NCBI GenBank assembly: GCA_036346275.1
Contig: CM070717.1
Span: forward strand, 9,731,178-9,795,177
Length of the DNA: 64,000 nt
From: Otatea glauca
Taxonomy: Eukaryota > Streptophyta > Magnoliopsida > Poales > Poaceae
Direction: 5' to 3'
This document shows, piece by piece, positions 33,410 to 45,398 of the stretch. The notes below the pieces were generated by a model. It made no database searches and was not told where the DNA came from. It saw nothing but the letters and a program-made list of their open reading frames with translations. Each line of letters begins with the position of its first letter. The first letter of the stretch is position 1. Both the position numbers and the translations under genes were made by a program.

Positions 33410-34986
33410 TGTAACATCCCAATTTCTGCATCTATTGGATTTAATATGCATTTTATATTTTTATAATTTTTTTGGAATTTATTAAATTAATTTACATTTT
33501 TTTTGAATTGAACCCTTTGTGAAATTTTATATAAATATATGAAAAGTGTATATAAATTTTTGCTGGAAATATTTTATTTGTGTTCCAAATGCCATAAAGT
33601 ATTTTCTGTAATTTATCTAGAATTTTCTAGGTATTTTTCTTATTTATTTCAGATTATTCAATTTTTGGGATTTATTTTTATTGGAAAATGCTTTTAAAAG
33701 TCATCCACACAGTGTTGGGCCGCAGCCCAGTGGGCTGGCCCATTTTCTCCGCGTCGTCAGCCTGCGCAGCCTGCCTTCCCAAAACCTAAGTTTTCCCGCC
33801 AATGGATTTCAATCTGTTGGCTGTGATTTCGCCACACCGCATCTAGCCATCGGTGTCTGGCTCGGATTAGGCTGCACTTCCTTGCATCACGATGTCCATT
33901 CTACCGCATGGAGGGCTGAGAAGCAGCCACATCGGTCTCGCCGTATCTCAACTGAATCCATTGCCGCTGCCTTTTCTCCTTGGACTCTGTGCTCTACACG
34001 AAAGCCGAGGGTGCTACAAATTGCACTACTTAGCTCTCGATGTCCCCATCTCGTGCTACATGTTTTTCCTAAAGCCTCATCGCCCAAGCTACGACATTTG
34101 ACGAGAGCGAGCTCGCCAGAGTAGCCGAGAGGAGCCACCACCATTTTTCCCATAGAACATCGCATCGACTTGTTTGCACCGTCGTTGAGGTCACCTGTGA
34201 GTTCCACGCGCCAAGACGCACCAGACCACGATGAACATGTCGTCATCGTATCTTGAAAACGCCGCTGCCTTGGTCATCGTCTTCAAGTCCGATGAGAAGT
34301 CCACTGTCTCGCACCACCTTGCGATCGCTGCCCTCACGAGCTTCCTTAGCTATCCTATCTATCACGTACGATCTAGATTATGCCGTGTAGCTATCACTCT
34401 GTGCGCAAGCCATGCCCGTCTGATTTGGATTGGGTGGGCGGGATCGTGCCGTGTGCCAACACCGCGGTTAACCTATCGCCGCGTTCATCCTTGACCGTTG
34501 GATCTAAAGTGTGCGGTCCGAATCTTGCCACGTGTGCCTAGCCGCTTCGCCTGCCCCGTGTAATCTTGGCCGTCAGATCTGCAAGGCACGGTTAGATGTG
34601 TGCCATGTGTCGCACGTCGAGCTAGCCACGATGCGTGCTACTTCAGTATAGCCATGTGTTGCATGCCGATCTAATCTGGACGACTGAGAAGACGCCATGT
34701 GTCGCCACCACGGTATAGCCACGTGGTTGCTCTAGGGTTCACCATGGTATAGTGCCGCGGTCCACTGTGGACTCAGTGAAGCCATGGACCGAGTCTATGC
34801 ACCGGTACCACGTGTCAGCATGTGCTGAAGCCACGTGTGTGCTGACGTCATAGTGATGTCATAAAACCCTTTTCCAGTAGAAAAATAATTCAATAAATTC
34901 GGATTTTCTAAAAATTTTCTAATTTATCTTTTATTTCAAACTTTATTTAACTCATTCTCCTTCATAAACTTCGATTGAGGTGATTC

Positions 34987-36680
34987 TGAAGGATCGAGAT
35001 GGTGAACAGAGCGGGGGGTGAATGATCCCAAATAAAATTTTCCCACTCAAAACAACCCAACAAGAACCTCACTTCACCAAAGCAAAATGGAGAACACAAA
35101 ATTCCAAAATCTTTAGCTGAGGGCGGCACTACCGCAGATGAGCCCGGTAGCGCTCCATTAATAGTACCCCAACACTACTGGGCTAGTATAGCGGTAGTGT
35201 CGGGTTAATGCAGCTACGTTAAAAAAACTGCTTGTGAATAGTAAAATCAGCACAAACTAAAATATAAAAAGATGAATCTTTTGATCGGCTAATCCAAACC
35301 CTGTGAAACTTTGTAGACACCTTCCTATGGATGTCAAGAACCTAGTCCAACCTTCAATCATAAGGATTGATGTCAAAATTCCAACCTTTTTGAAATTTAA
35401 GGAAGAGTGCTCAAGAACGGGCTCAAGAACAAAAACTTGGACCTAAGCTTGCTCGTGAGTTCTTGATGATCAAGATGATCCTAGATGGTTTCCCGCAAGT
35501 CATAGCAAGCTAGAACACCAAGGAATCAGCCCTCAAAAACTCAAGAACATGATCTACAAAAAATCATTCTCTTTCAAGCCAAAAGATTGATTTCTTGCAA
35601 AGAACACGCAACGATTGCCTATATGATTGGGATATGATCTGAAGAAGATTCATCCATCAATCACACATCCTCGGCACAAGAAGCACAAGCAAGTAGAAGG
35701 AGGGGAGGCAAATCCAACTTGCGGGAATGTAAATTGCAAGAATGTAAGTACGAAATATAAATGCCGAATTTAAGACATAATATAAATACGAAAAATAAAT
35801 TCAGAGATGAGTAAATAAAGTTTTTATTTCTGGAAGGGAGGTTTACAAAGCCTCACAACAAAGTGCGCAAAACTTAAAGGAGCACAAAACCTCTAAAACT
35901 TCAAGAGAACGAAGGCTACCCCTACCCTTCTATTTATACTACTCTTGAGTAATCCTCCACCCTTCGATGAGTAACTTCTACCCAAAGAATCACCATCAAG
36001 GGCTAGGATTGACTCACTTACTCATACATGGTCTAACGGATTTTGCATGCTTTTCAAAACACACTAACTAGACCCGCTACTCTATCACCTAGACCACGAA
36101 CCAACGGCCCTCCTTTATTCGAGTAGCTCCTAGTTAACATCTCATCCATTATTTGTGTTCTAAGATCACAGCGACTCCGTCTCCAATCATCTTCCAGCGA
36201 TCCCCGACCATCTGGACCTCTGGTGCACCATGCCTAGTCCAGATCATCCCTCGCCTCACCATGACCTAGCACCGTCCTCCTGTAACCATCAAAAATAAGG
36301 AAACACATCACATAGCATTCCCAAAATGATATGTAATAAATCTTATGCAATTTAAAAAATCAAATTCAAACTTCGCTCAATAGGTCGGCACTACCGTCCC
36401 CTAGGGCCGGTAGTACAGCTCCCAGGCCGGCACTACCATTCGCCTGAATTCCCAGCGAAGACCCTCTCTGGAATATAACTACCGCTCCTAGGCCGGTAGG
36501 GCCACCCCCTAGCCGGCAGTACCACCCTCCTGAGGTCGGTAGTGCTGCTCCTGGTAGACACAACTCAAATTGCTTCAATTTGAAAATCCAATTCAAATCA
36601 AACTCAAACCAGAGCATACCAAGCTCAAATTTAGTCAAATACTCATCACAAATATAGGTAGACCTCCGCATGGTCTTTCA
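34987..36680 (-). mobile_element. Solo LTR H1 (about 1.7 kb)
   Basis: TGAAGGATC...GGTCTTTCA termini form a near-perfect 9-bp inverted repeat. GATTC is duplicated on both sides (34982-34986 and 36681-36685), and removing the insert restores the C LTR text. A minus-strand TATA box (TATAAATA, near 35935) indicates minus orientation. There is no internal region, PBS or pol, so a solo LTR is the simplest reading. A homologous copy is at 38655-40278. It carries a GGTAGT/ACTACC repeat cluster at its right part. Confidence 0.8.
36380..36560. repeat. Cluster of short GCCGGTAGT / CACTACCG motifs in H1
   Basis: Variants of GGCCGGTAGT and its complement-like GGCACTACC alternate about eight times in ~180 bases, spaced roughly 20-30 bases apart. 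Smaller numbers lie at 35125-35210. The H2 copy has only traces (ATCACTACCGCG near 40115), so the cluster expanded or was lost after the copies separated. The mixed orientation would allow extended hairpins. Confidence 0.6.
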
Positions 36681-38024
36681 GATTCTAGTTTCTAAAAATT
36701 TGTAAAATTGAGCTATATTAATTAGTGAATTTTATTTAATTTTTGGAGTTGAGTTTGCTTTTTATTTTTTGTATTTATTTCTTTATCGCTTCTCTTGCGT
36801 AGACGTTGAAGTGCCCGAGGTATTCATAAGCGAGGAGCCAACCCAAGAACCCGGTCCAGAGTAGTGCTTTGATCATGTTGAACCCATGTTTCTAAAGTTA
36901 TATTGTTTTAAACTAATGCATGCTAACTCAAATATATATTTGTTTCAATTAAATTGGGAATATCTATTCATCCAAATTGAATTATGTCTACCTTGTGATT
37001 TGTATGTCATATTTCACTTGTCACCCTAGTATAGTTCTTTATTAATTGGTAGCTATAAATTGCCATTGTGGGTTAGTTAGAACGTGAATAGTTTGCTTAG
37101 CCATGCAACGAGTTATTGATATTATTTTATGTGAAAAGGTTAATCTTGCTTAATGAATATGGAACATGTTTATAAATATGTGTGTCAGGTATTGTCATGC
37201 AATGTTATTGATGTTGTTGATGGCACGTGGTGCACGGTAATCAACTAGGGTGGTAAAATAATTTAGACTGAGGAAAGTGGCAAGAGTTGTGGTGTTATGG
37301 TGGGCCAATGTGGCTTTTGGGTGGTCGCATTGTTTTTGATAATGATTATTGATGGTAGTGGAATGGTGAATTTTTGGTTAGTCTTGCCTTGGTATTTTAA
37401 AGACTTAACCTTGCAAGCATTTGAACTGAGTCATTCATACACCCACATGTCTGGTATGGGACAGACCTAGCTCATTAATTTGTTATGCCTAGGCATTGGT
37501 ACTGTTGTGGTGGTGTGGGTTCCGGGTGCATGGGTAGACTCACATGGCATGAGGGGGCCCTGTATGTGGCAACCAGTCCCACCAGTGTTGAAACCTCAGC
37601 GAGCAGTACTGAATTTAGACAGAGCATTGGAAAGGCTTTGTTATAATCACTCACCTTTGTGGTGTATGATTGTATCTTGTGGTTAAAGTATATAACCTCT
37701 GTAGAGTGTCAAACCTATTCAAATAGCTATGCTCGTAGTATTGAGCATTGCTCGGTGATTACAGTCAAGGGTTAGGTTTTATTAAAATGAATTGGGAATG
37801 GAGGCTGAATGCCTATGGAAGTTTGAAAATGATTTAAGGATGTGAGCTACTTTATTTGGGAAATAACTGACAAACCTATTAATGTTATTATTTGTTTTAC
37901 TGTCTTTACAATCTATTTATGCTATTATGCCATAAATTCTGCTTTATTGCAAATTAACCATATTAGCCATTCCTTTGGAATAAGCCATGCATATAGTATG
38001 ATAGACTTGAATCTCTATGCACAA

Positions 38025-38055
38025 CTTATTGAGTGCTTTATGTACTCACCCCTTG
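38025..38055 (+). promoter_or_regulatory. Conserved LTR hairpin block (copy in LTR C)
   Basis: CTTATTGAGTGCTTTATGTACTCACCCC, homologous to 13282 and 32753, with arms GAGTGC and GTACTC. Confidence 0.55.
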
Positions 38056-38420
38056 CAACAACACATCACCAGTTGGAGAAGAGGCTACGCCTACTTATGA
38101 GGAGGACTACAAGGAGGTGACAACCGGTTAAGGTATGAGCCTTATCAGTTGCTTGTGGCAGATTGAAAGGTTTCTATGAATAAATTATTTATGCTGCTCT
38201 TTCATTTATTTTTCAGTCTTATCCCTGTGTGGCGTACTCATGTAAGGTGCACCATGATGTCATTTAACAGTTATATTTAATTTGATGAAGTCTTATTTAT
38301 GTTATCATCGAGTATGATTGTGGTATTCCTCTATGTTGAGCATGTGTGCAGTAACATGATACTAGTCTAGTGCAGAATATACAGAGGGTCCGAATTTTCA
38401 TATTCAGGGCCCGACAGAGG

Positions 38421-38433
38421 TGGTATCAGAGCC
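38421..38433 (+). other. Primer-binding site of element C
   Basis: TGGTATCAGAGCC, a perfect complement to the plant initiator-Met tRNA end, four bases after the LTR. Confidence 0.92.
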
Positions 38434-38631
38434 ATACTGATTGTAGGTCAAGCCCTAGCAAGTCTGGTTGTCTTAGGAGTGTCAAAATCTATGTTCTAAA
38501 GTCAAAACTAACTTACAAGATCAAAGAGTTCTTGACTTATCCTATCTTTCTTGCTTTTCCCTTGCTGAAATTTTCTGCTTCTCTCTTGTTTTACGCTAAG
38601 GTTTCGCGAGAATCATCTTCTACAGATAAAA

Positions 38632-40986
38632 ATGGAGAGCATCTACAGTGAACATGAAGGACCGAGATGGCGAACAGAGGGGGGGTGAATGGTCGTAAAT
38701 AAAAATTCCCCCAAAATACTCCAACAAAAACCTCGACAAGATCGCTCAAAGGAAATTGTGAAAAACCCGAAAAACTAGACAACTATGTGTACCCCAAGCT
38801 TGCATGGATAAGTACCATAAAATATGTGGGGATTTTTGAGTCACAATCCTGGTTGTCTAGTGTCCAAGATAAAGAGGAATCAATTCAAACTCTTGCTTTT
38901 AGAAAGGACATCAATTTCAAATCACAAAAGTCACTTTCAGAAAAGCAAAAGCAGAATTTCCAGAACTTGTCCTCAATTTGCACAGGAGGTTGGTGGGTTT
39001 CTGCAGCTCACAAAATTCTGAGAATTTTTATCCCTATGAGTATCAGAGTTGTGAAGAACTCCACCAAATTTCTCCTCAAAACTCCGTACAGCAAAAACAG
39101 GAAAAATCTAAGAACACAGTATGCTCAAGAACATCGAGCAGAAAGTTTGGGGCTCAGTTTTCACCTCATGGCGCCCAAAAGTTGCAACAAGTGAAGTCCA
39201 AAATTTTTCTTCAGGTGTATATTAGAGTCCCGCACCTCCTATAAGAAGAATCACTCAAAAATTATTTTTCTATAATTTTACAAAAATCAAACACTGACTG
39301 TCGCGCGAAGAACAAGTTCTGAACAAAGTTGGAACTTGAAAGAAAAGATGTTCTCTACTCAATCCAAGAGTGCAAAAGAGATGTAAAACCATATGAACAC
39401 ACTCAAAACATCCAAGATCAGCAGCATTTAGAAGGAGGGGATGCAAATCCAAATTACTTGAAAGTAAATTGCGGGAATGTAATTATGGAAAGTAAATGCT
39501 GAATTTAAATTATGTAAAGTAAAGACATAATGTAAATGCGCAAAATAAATTCAGAGGTGGATGGATAAAACTTTCATTTCTGGAAGGAGGTTACAAAGCC
39601 TCACATTCATGTGGGCAAAGCTCAAATGAGCATCAAAACCTCAACACCTTCAAGGGAAGGAGGCTACCCTCCACCCTTATTTATACTACTCTTGGGCCAC
39701 CTACCACCCTTGGATGAGTCCTCAACCCTAGAACACTCATCTAAGGGCTAGGATTAACCCACGACACAGCCATGCAAGGGCTAACCCAAAACCTACACAC
39801 ATACCGGTTTTCTTGCACGGTTTTCAAAGCATACTACCTAGACCCGCTAACCTATCAACTAGACCTCAATCCGATGGCCCTCATTGATCCACGCGCATCT
39901 AGCTAGCATCAACCCCTTTCCTTGTCTTCTTGACTTGCCCGACTCCGCCTCCGATCATCTTCCGCGATCTCCCAACCGTCTGACCTCCGACGCCTCGCCT
40001 AGTCCGGCCATCCTTCGCCTCACCATGACCTAGCACCGTCGCCTGCAACCATCAAAGACAAGGAAACTCCTCACATAGCAATGCCCACAAAGATGTGCAA
40101 TAAACCATCCAACTCATCACTACCGCGTCCCATACGACCAGTCGCCACTCTGGCAGAGACAACTCAAATTGCTTCATTTTGAAAATCAATCCAAATCAAA
40201 CTCAAACTTGAGCACACCTTGCTCAAATAAAGTCAAATACTCATCACAAACATGGATGGACCTCCACATGGTCCTTCAGAACGCAAGGGAGGATTCGCTG
40301 CTGAGCTATGGAAGATATTATAGCTGCTGTGAGTATTTGACAGGCCTATCTATCGAGGTACTAGCTAGGTTGTTAACGGAAAAGTACGAAGGATTCTGTG
40401 CAAACTTCAATCTATGCCTGGGGGAACACCATGGGAAGCTGCCCCATCAACATCACTGTGAGGAGATCATCGTTCGAGGTAGGAATCCAGGAGTCCGCAC
40501 GCTTATAACTCCGTCGCATTGCTCAAGACTACGTTGGCGAGTTGGAGTCTACGATGTTCAAATATCACCCACTCGGAGGAGCGACTACGGATGCCAGAAA
40601 TAGGATCGAAGAAGATGCTATGGTTGTTCACCTCTCGTTTCACCATTGCACATGAGAACGTCATGAAGGCCACCACCCAGGAGCTTGAGAAGGTCTATGA
40701 AGCTTTGGAGAAGGCCAAGGAGGATCTATGCGAGACCACGAGGATGGCTTCATAGAGGATTGCTGAGCTGGAGGAGGCCCTCTACATCAAGGAAGAGGAT
40801 GCTGAGCTAGAGCTGGAGGAAGAGGAGTTTGAGGAGGACCCCGAGGAGCTTGAGTCTTAGCCCGAAGGGAAGGAGTCTGCATCATCCAATGAGACTCCTG
40901 GTCATCGGAACCAGTTCGCGCCAATGCTGCGTCACCCACCGTACTACTCACTTGGAGGACCGCAGCCTGGATGGATTAGCGATTAG
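38632..40986 (+). pseudogene. Extra ORF before gag in element C, disrupted by solo LTR H2 and stops
   Basis: The ATG at 38632 begins MESIYSE, then H2 interrupts the frame. After H2 it resumes with GGFAAELW and continues with degraded segments that match the ORF at 47566 in D: FEVGIQESARL (about 40472), then EEDAMVVHLS, a coiled-coil part with ELEKVYEALEKAKEDL, an acidic stretch (EDAELELEEEEFEEDPEEL) and the end QPGWISD before a TAG at 40984-40986. Stops and frame changes are frequent. The matches at both ends and in the middle show that an ORF of about 240 codons before gag is an ancestral feature of both families. Function unknown. Confidence 0.75.
38655..40278 (-). mobile_element. Solo LTR H2 (about 1.6 kb)
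   Basis: TGAAGGACC...GGTCCTTCA termini are a perfect 9-bp inverted repeat. The flanks are GAACA (38650-38654) and GAACG (40279-40283), a 5-bp duplication with one mismatch. It matches H1 over most of its length, including the GAGGGGGGTGAAT block next to the left end and a minus-strand TATAAATA near 39690. It lies within codons of the extra ORF of element C, whose frame resumes on the other side. Small ORFs at 38.8-39.2 kb are not supported. Confidence 0.8.
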
Positions 40987-41277
40987 ACAATGTCCTAGTC
41001 TAGTGTTAGTGGCTCAGTGTGTGAGTCATATGAGTTTAAGTTAAGAATGTCTCCCTTTAGGTGTTAGTATTGTGTGCTTAGGTTAATGAGAGTTTTTAAT
41101 ATCATTGATAGTGCAATATATGTTGCATTGCCCTGAGGCACTTGTGAGCAATCATACCAAGATATTAAAAAAGTCTTTATATTTGGAGTTTGGATTTAAA
41201 ACTTTCCCTCGCATAAAATATTATATTACTTGTCTATGTTTTTCCTTCTTTTCTCTAAACCTTGAAGTGATCAATAG

Positions 41278-42300
41278 ATGGTTCAGACTCGCGAAAACAA
41301 CGGAGCTAGTGGAAGTAGAACTTGACCAAGTGAGAATCATAACGAGATGCCAATCCCTCAAACAACTCCACCAGTTGACATGCAGAATTTTGGAGCTTTT
41401 CTTGTTGCACAAACCCAGCTTATGTAGACCATGATGCAACAAATGCAGACCAATCAAGCAACTGCTAACAATGCCAATCAAGCTGCTAACAATGGGAGCC
41501 ATTCATACTCAAAGTTATCAGACCTCATGAGGACCCATCCGCCTACTTTCTCCAGGAATGCTAACTCAATCGAGGTTGATGATTTGCTCAGAACAATTGA
41601 GAGGAAGCTGCACATCATCCAGTGTGTTGTTAATGAGAAGGTGCTTTATGCTTCTCATCAGTTGGAAGGTGCAGTTGCTGAATAGTGGGAGAATTATTGT
41701 GCTTCATAGGAGAACCCACAAGAGATTACTTCGGAAGAATTTTCTACTGCTTTTCGCCAGTACCATGTACCAGAAGGTGTTATGGACTTGAAGAAGGAAG
41801 AATTCCTAGCAATCAAGTAAGGAAGCCAGTCTGTAGCTGATTATTTGGACAAATTCACACTGCTTGTTCTTTATTCAGCTGAAGACGTTGCAACAGACAA
41901 GGCAAGACAATCTTGCTTCATGAAGGGACTGAATTGTGGACTTCAAGTTGGGTTGATTACCCACAATTTTTCTGATTATCAAGAGCTTGTCAACAAGGCC
42001 CTTATCCTGGAAGATAAGCGCAAGGAGCTGGATGATAACCGCAAACGCAGAATGGCATAGCAAGGAGCTCGCGAAGGACAGCAAAGAGTGAGGGTTGCAC
42101 CTCACCAATTTGTCAGGTTTCAGCCATAAGCTATATTCAAGATGCCATCTCCTACACAACGTCCAAGTGGTCAGAACTTCCAAACACTTGTTTAGGCTAA
42201 TAATGCAAGAGGAGGGAGCCAATAGTCGACCGTCAGACACTATTTCAGTTGCAATGAGTGAGTTAGGGTATTTTTTCCAACAACTGTCCTAAGAGAGGAG
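41278..42300 (+). pseudogene. gag of element C
   Basis: The ATG at 41278 (MVQTREN) aligns with the gag starts of A1 and D. Matching parts include LSDLMRTHPPTFSRN, ERKLHIIQC, LYASHQLEGAVAE, QYHVPEGVMDLKKEEF, ARQSCFMKGLNCGLQVGL and EDKRKELDDN. In-frame stops replace codons intact in D: TGG to TAG at 41683, CAA to TAA at 41818 and CAG to TAG at 42058. The zinc knuckle region near 42245 reads FNCNE-like only in fragments. It would have been the particle protein. Confidence 0.85.
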
Positions 42301-43719
42301 GTGTAACGCCTATCCACATTAACCTTGGTCCTACACCAGCTAAGACGCCTGCACCCAGAGCAAACCGTGAAGCTGTCCAAGCCAGAGCTACACCCCAGGC
42401 CACAGTGAGAGGTCGTGTCAATCACATCACGACTGATGAAGCCCAGGAAGCATTGGACGTTGTGCTGGGTAAGTTCCGAGTAAACTCAGTACCTGCAACA
42501 ATTTTATTTGATTCCAAACCTTCGCATTCTTTTATTTCTCGAGATTTTGCCATTGCGAATGGGTTAGATGTTATGAATCTTAAGTGCATGCTTTTGGTCT
42601 AATCCACTAGACTAGAACTTCGATCTAACCTAGGATGTACAGGAGTTAAGATGCTCATGGATGGAATTGAGTTCCTAGCGAACCTTATTATTTTGGATAC
42701 TCAGACATTAGATGTTATCCTTGAAATGGATTGATTGTCCAAACATAAGGCTGTGTTGGATTGCGGTTGAAGAGTTGTGTCAATTGAAAGCCCAAGAGGT
42801 GAAAGAGTGGAGTTTCAAGTAACCGCAGTTCGCAATGGTCAAATGATGGTCAATAGTATTAAAGCAGTTAGTTTAGAAGAAGTACCAGTTATTAGTGAAT
42901 TTTTGGATTTTTTTTCTGAAGATTTACCTAGAATGCCACCAGATCGAGATATCGAGTTTGTGATTGAATTGGTGCCTGGTATAGCCCCAATAGCTAAGAA
43001 ACCGTATTGGATGCCTATAGATGAGATGGTATAAATGAAGAAACAGATTTAGGAGTTGCTAGAAAAAGTTTTTGTAAGACCTAATTCGTCACCATGGGGA
43101 GCACATATTTTGTTTGTTTAGAAAAAAGACAAAATTTTAAGGATGTGTATAGATTATCGTGCGCTTAATGAAGTGACGATAAAGAACAAGTATCAATTGC
43201 CCATGATCGTTGATTTGTTTGTTTAGTTAAGAGGAGCTGGAATTTTCTCAAAGATAGATCTTCGATCAGGATATCATCAGTTCAAGATTCACACAGAAGA
43301 TGTTCCCAAGACTGCATTTTCAACAAGATATGGACTTTATGAGTTCACAGTTATGTCATTTGGATTGACTAATGCCCCCACATATTTCATCAATATGATG
43401 AATAAGGCTTTCGTGGAATACCTGGAGAAGTTTGTTGTCGTATTCATAGATGACATTCTATTCTACTCCAAGACAGAAGAAAATCACGTAGAACACCTGA
43501 GGTTTGTTCTTAGGAAGCTTCGAGAGCAACAATTGTATGTTAAGTTCAGTAAGTATGATTTTTGGAAAAGGAAAGTAGAATTCCTTGGTCATGTAATGAT
43601 AGCTAAAGGAATAGCCATTCACCCAAGTGAAGTCGAGGCAGTGTTGCATTGCGAACAACCAAAGTCAGAGACCCAGATTCGCAGTTTTCTTGGAATGGCG
43701 GGATATTACCGTCTGTTCA
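42301..43719 (+). pseudogene. Protease and reverse transcriptase of element C (5' part of pol)
   Basis: Protease: VLGKFRVNSVPATILFDS followed by KPSHSFIS, where the usual catalytic DSGAS is altered to DSK. RT: MPPDRDIEFVIELVPG, MCIDYRALNEVTIKN, SKIDLRSGYHQFK, FGLTNAPTYF, the catalytic FIDDILFYSK (near 43448) and GMAGYYRLF at the end. Stops at 42600, 42732, 42768, 43032 and others break it. At 43719 it is cut by element D; its continuation is at 56667. Confidence 0.9.
43715..43719. repeat. Target-site duplication GTTCA, left copy (element D)
   Basis: GTTCA precedes the LTR start TGTAATACCCC at 43720. The identical partner is 56662-56666. Confidence 0.93.
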
Positions 43720-45300
43720 TGTAATACCCCGAAATTTTCTCTAATTTAAATTTTGTAGTATTTTTTATTTTTGAGAAATTTTGGGAATTTACTGGAATTT
43801 ATTCAGATTTATTCGAATATGGTCACTATTGAAATCCATTAAAATATTGCAAAATTTTATGTAGAGTTTTTCTGGAAATATTTTATTTGAGTTTCATATG
43901 GCCCAAAGTATTTTTAGGAATTTTTCTAGAATTTTTCTGCTCTTTTAAAAGCCCCAAATGATTTAATTGAATTTCTAGAAATATTTTTATTGAAAAATCG
44001 AGGAAAAACAGAGTGAAAAGTATTGGGCCGAGCCCATTATTGTGCGCGTTGTTGGCCCAGCCCGACGAAGCCCTAACGCCGCTTGCGGGAGACCATGCGA
44101 TCAGGATTGGATGGACCAGATGAAGCCGTGTTGCGCGAGTTTCCAGTTCGTCGATCTGTTGCCGCGTGGACGGCTGGGATTGCGCCACGTCGCTTCGTCA
44201 TACATTTCCGGAAACGCCGCCGCTGCACGTTATGGCTGGAGATTTTGGGCGTGATTAACGCCGGCGTGTTTATTCTTCCTCTTCATTACCTAGTGCACCG
44301 TGTAGAGCACTTACTTCCGCGCATTTTGCCCCATCTCTTCCTATCCGAGACCCACCATAGCAGTCGTGGGAGCTCGCCGTAGTTCTGGGACTTCCCACCG
44401 CCCTTTTGCACACCGCCGTTCGAGCCCCACCTTCGTCAAGGTCACCGGGGTGTTCCTCGCGACGAGCTGCATCCGTTGCTTCAAACCGTGTCGTCGGAGC
44501 CGCCAAGGATCGTTGTCGCCACGTCATCTTCTTCCTCTCCGATGAGATCCGCGCCGCCGCGACATCACCGCCAGCTGAGCTTCGTCGACCGTCCGATCAT
44601 CGCCAAACGCCCTAGATTCTTCCACATGGCCACTTAACAGTAATCTTCATCTTCACCCTTCAGCCGTTGGATTTAATCAACGGTTCAGATTGCTTCGTCT
44701 AGATTCATGTCAGTTTAATCTCAGCCATTAGATTTTGATCGTAGAGTGTATATCTTGTCGCGTCGCGTAAGTACCGTAGCCGTCGGATGCGCACCGGTCG
44801 TCTTGGATCCCGTCGCGTGTCGCGCCGTAGTAAGCCAGAGCTGATTAGCCTTGGTTCATCTCGGTCGTTCATTTTGAATCGAGCGGGCAAGATCGCACCG
44901 CGCATCGGGCCAGTCCCGTGTTGACGCGTGTCGCGCGGAAATCGAGGAGTCAGCACCGCCGTTTCTATCGACGTCGCCCGATTAATCTTAGCCGTCCGAT
45001 CGGGATCCAATGGCCATAGTGAAGCCACATTTTAGTTCAGGGTGGATCTGAGTCGAAACGTCGCATCAATCTCGGCCGTTCGTTTTAAATCGGATGGACG
45101 AGATTGAATCGAGTTTCGGCTAATAATTTAGCGCCGCATGTCGATCGGTGATTGGCTGGACCATACCAGGTGACGCCAGTGCATGCATCAGCCGGTGCAT
45201 GTGCACAGTAACGGCAGTCCACCGTAGACCCGCACTGTTTCGTAGACCGGGTGTATGCACCGCTGCCACGTGTCGGTCCGAGAGAAGCCACGTGTCATGC

Positions 45301-45398
45301 TGACGTCATCGCTGATGTCATAAATATTTTTTATATAAAAATATTTCGGCCAAAATTCATTTGGGTGCTGACGTCATCATTAGGTCATGATGACGTCA
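45301..45398 (+). promoter_or_regulatory. Cluster of TGACGTCA palindromes in LTR D
   Basis: TGACGTCA occurs at 45301-45308, 45369-45376 and 45391-45398, with the variant TGATGTCA at 45314. TGACGTCA is the classic binding palindrome of bZIP (TGA/CRE-type) factors. The 3' LTR keeps one (54680-54687), and LTRs A and C carry one or two at the matching place. The position is before the block GGCTATAACTTTTG. Confidence 0.5.

Larger units (their letters stand above)
33410..38416 (+). mobile_element. 5' LTR of element C (with H1 inserted)
   Basis: Begins TGTAACATCCCAATTTCTGC and ends TTCAGGGCCCGACA, four bases before the PBS. Without H1 it is about 3.3 kb. It shares the usual blocks: GGGCCGCAGCCC (33718), TGACGTCA (34852), GCTTTGATCATGTTGAACCC (36866), GCTTAGCCATGC, the hairpin at 38025-38055 and CCTTATCAGTTGCTTG. 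The frames at 33.7-34.5 kb fall in its GC-rich part and have no counterpart as proteins. Confidence 0.85.

Noticed and set aside
33681..34494. Possible host gene with GC-rich exons on both strands
   Set aside because: The region aligns with 58970-59800 in the other LTR of element C, where the frames are broken at different places.
34987..36680. H1/H2 as DNA transposons because of 9-bp inverted ends
   Set aside because: TG...CA termini, 5-bp duplications and a TATA box are the usual LTR features, and no transposase is present. A DNA transposon was judged less likely.
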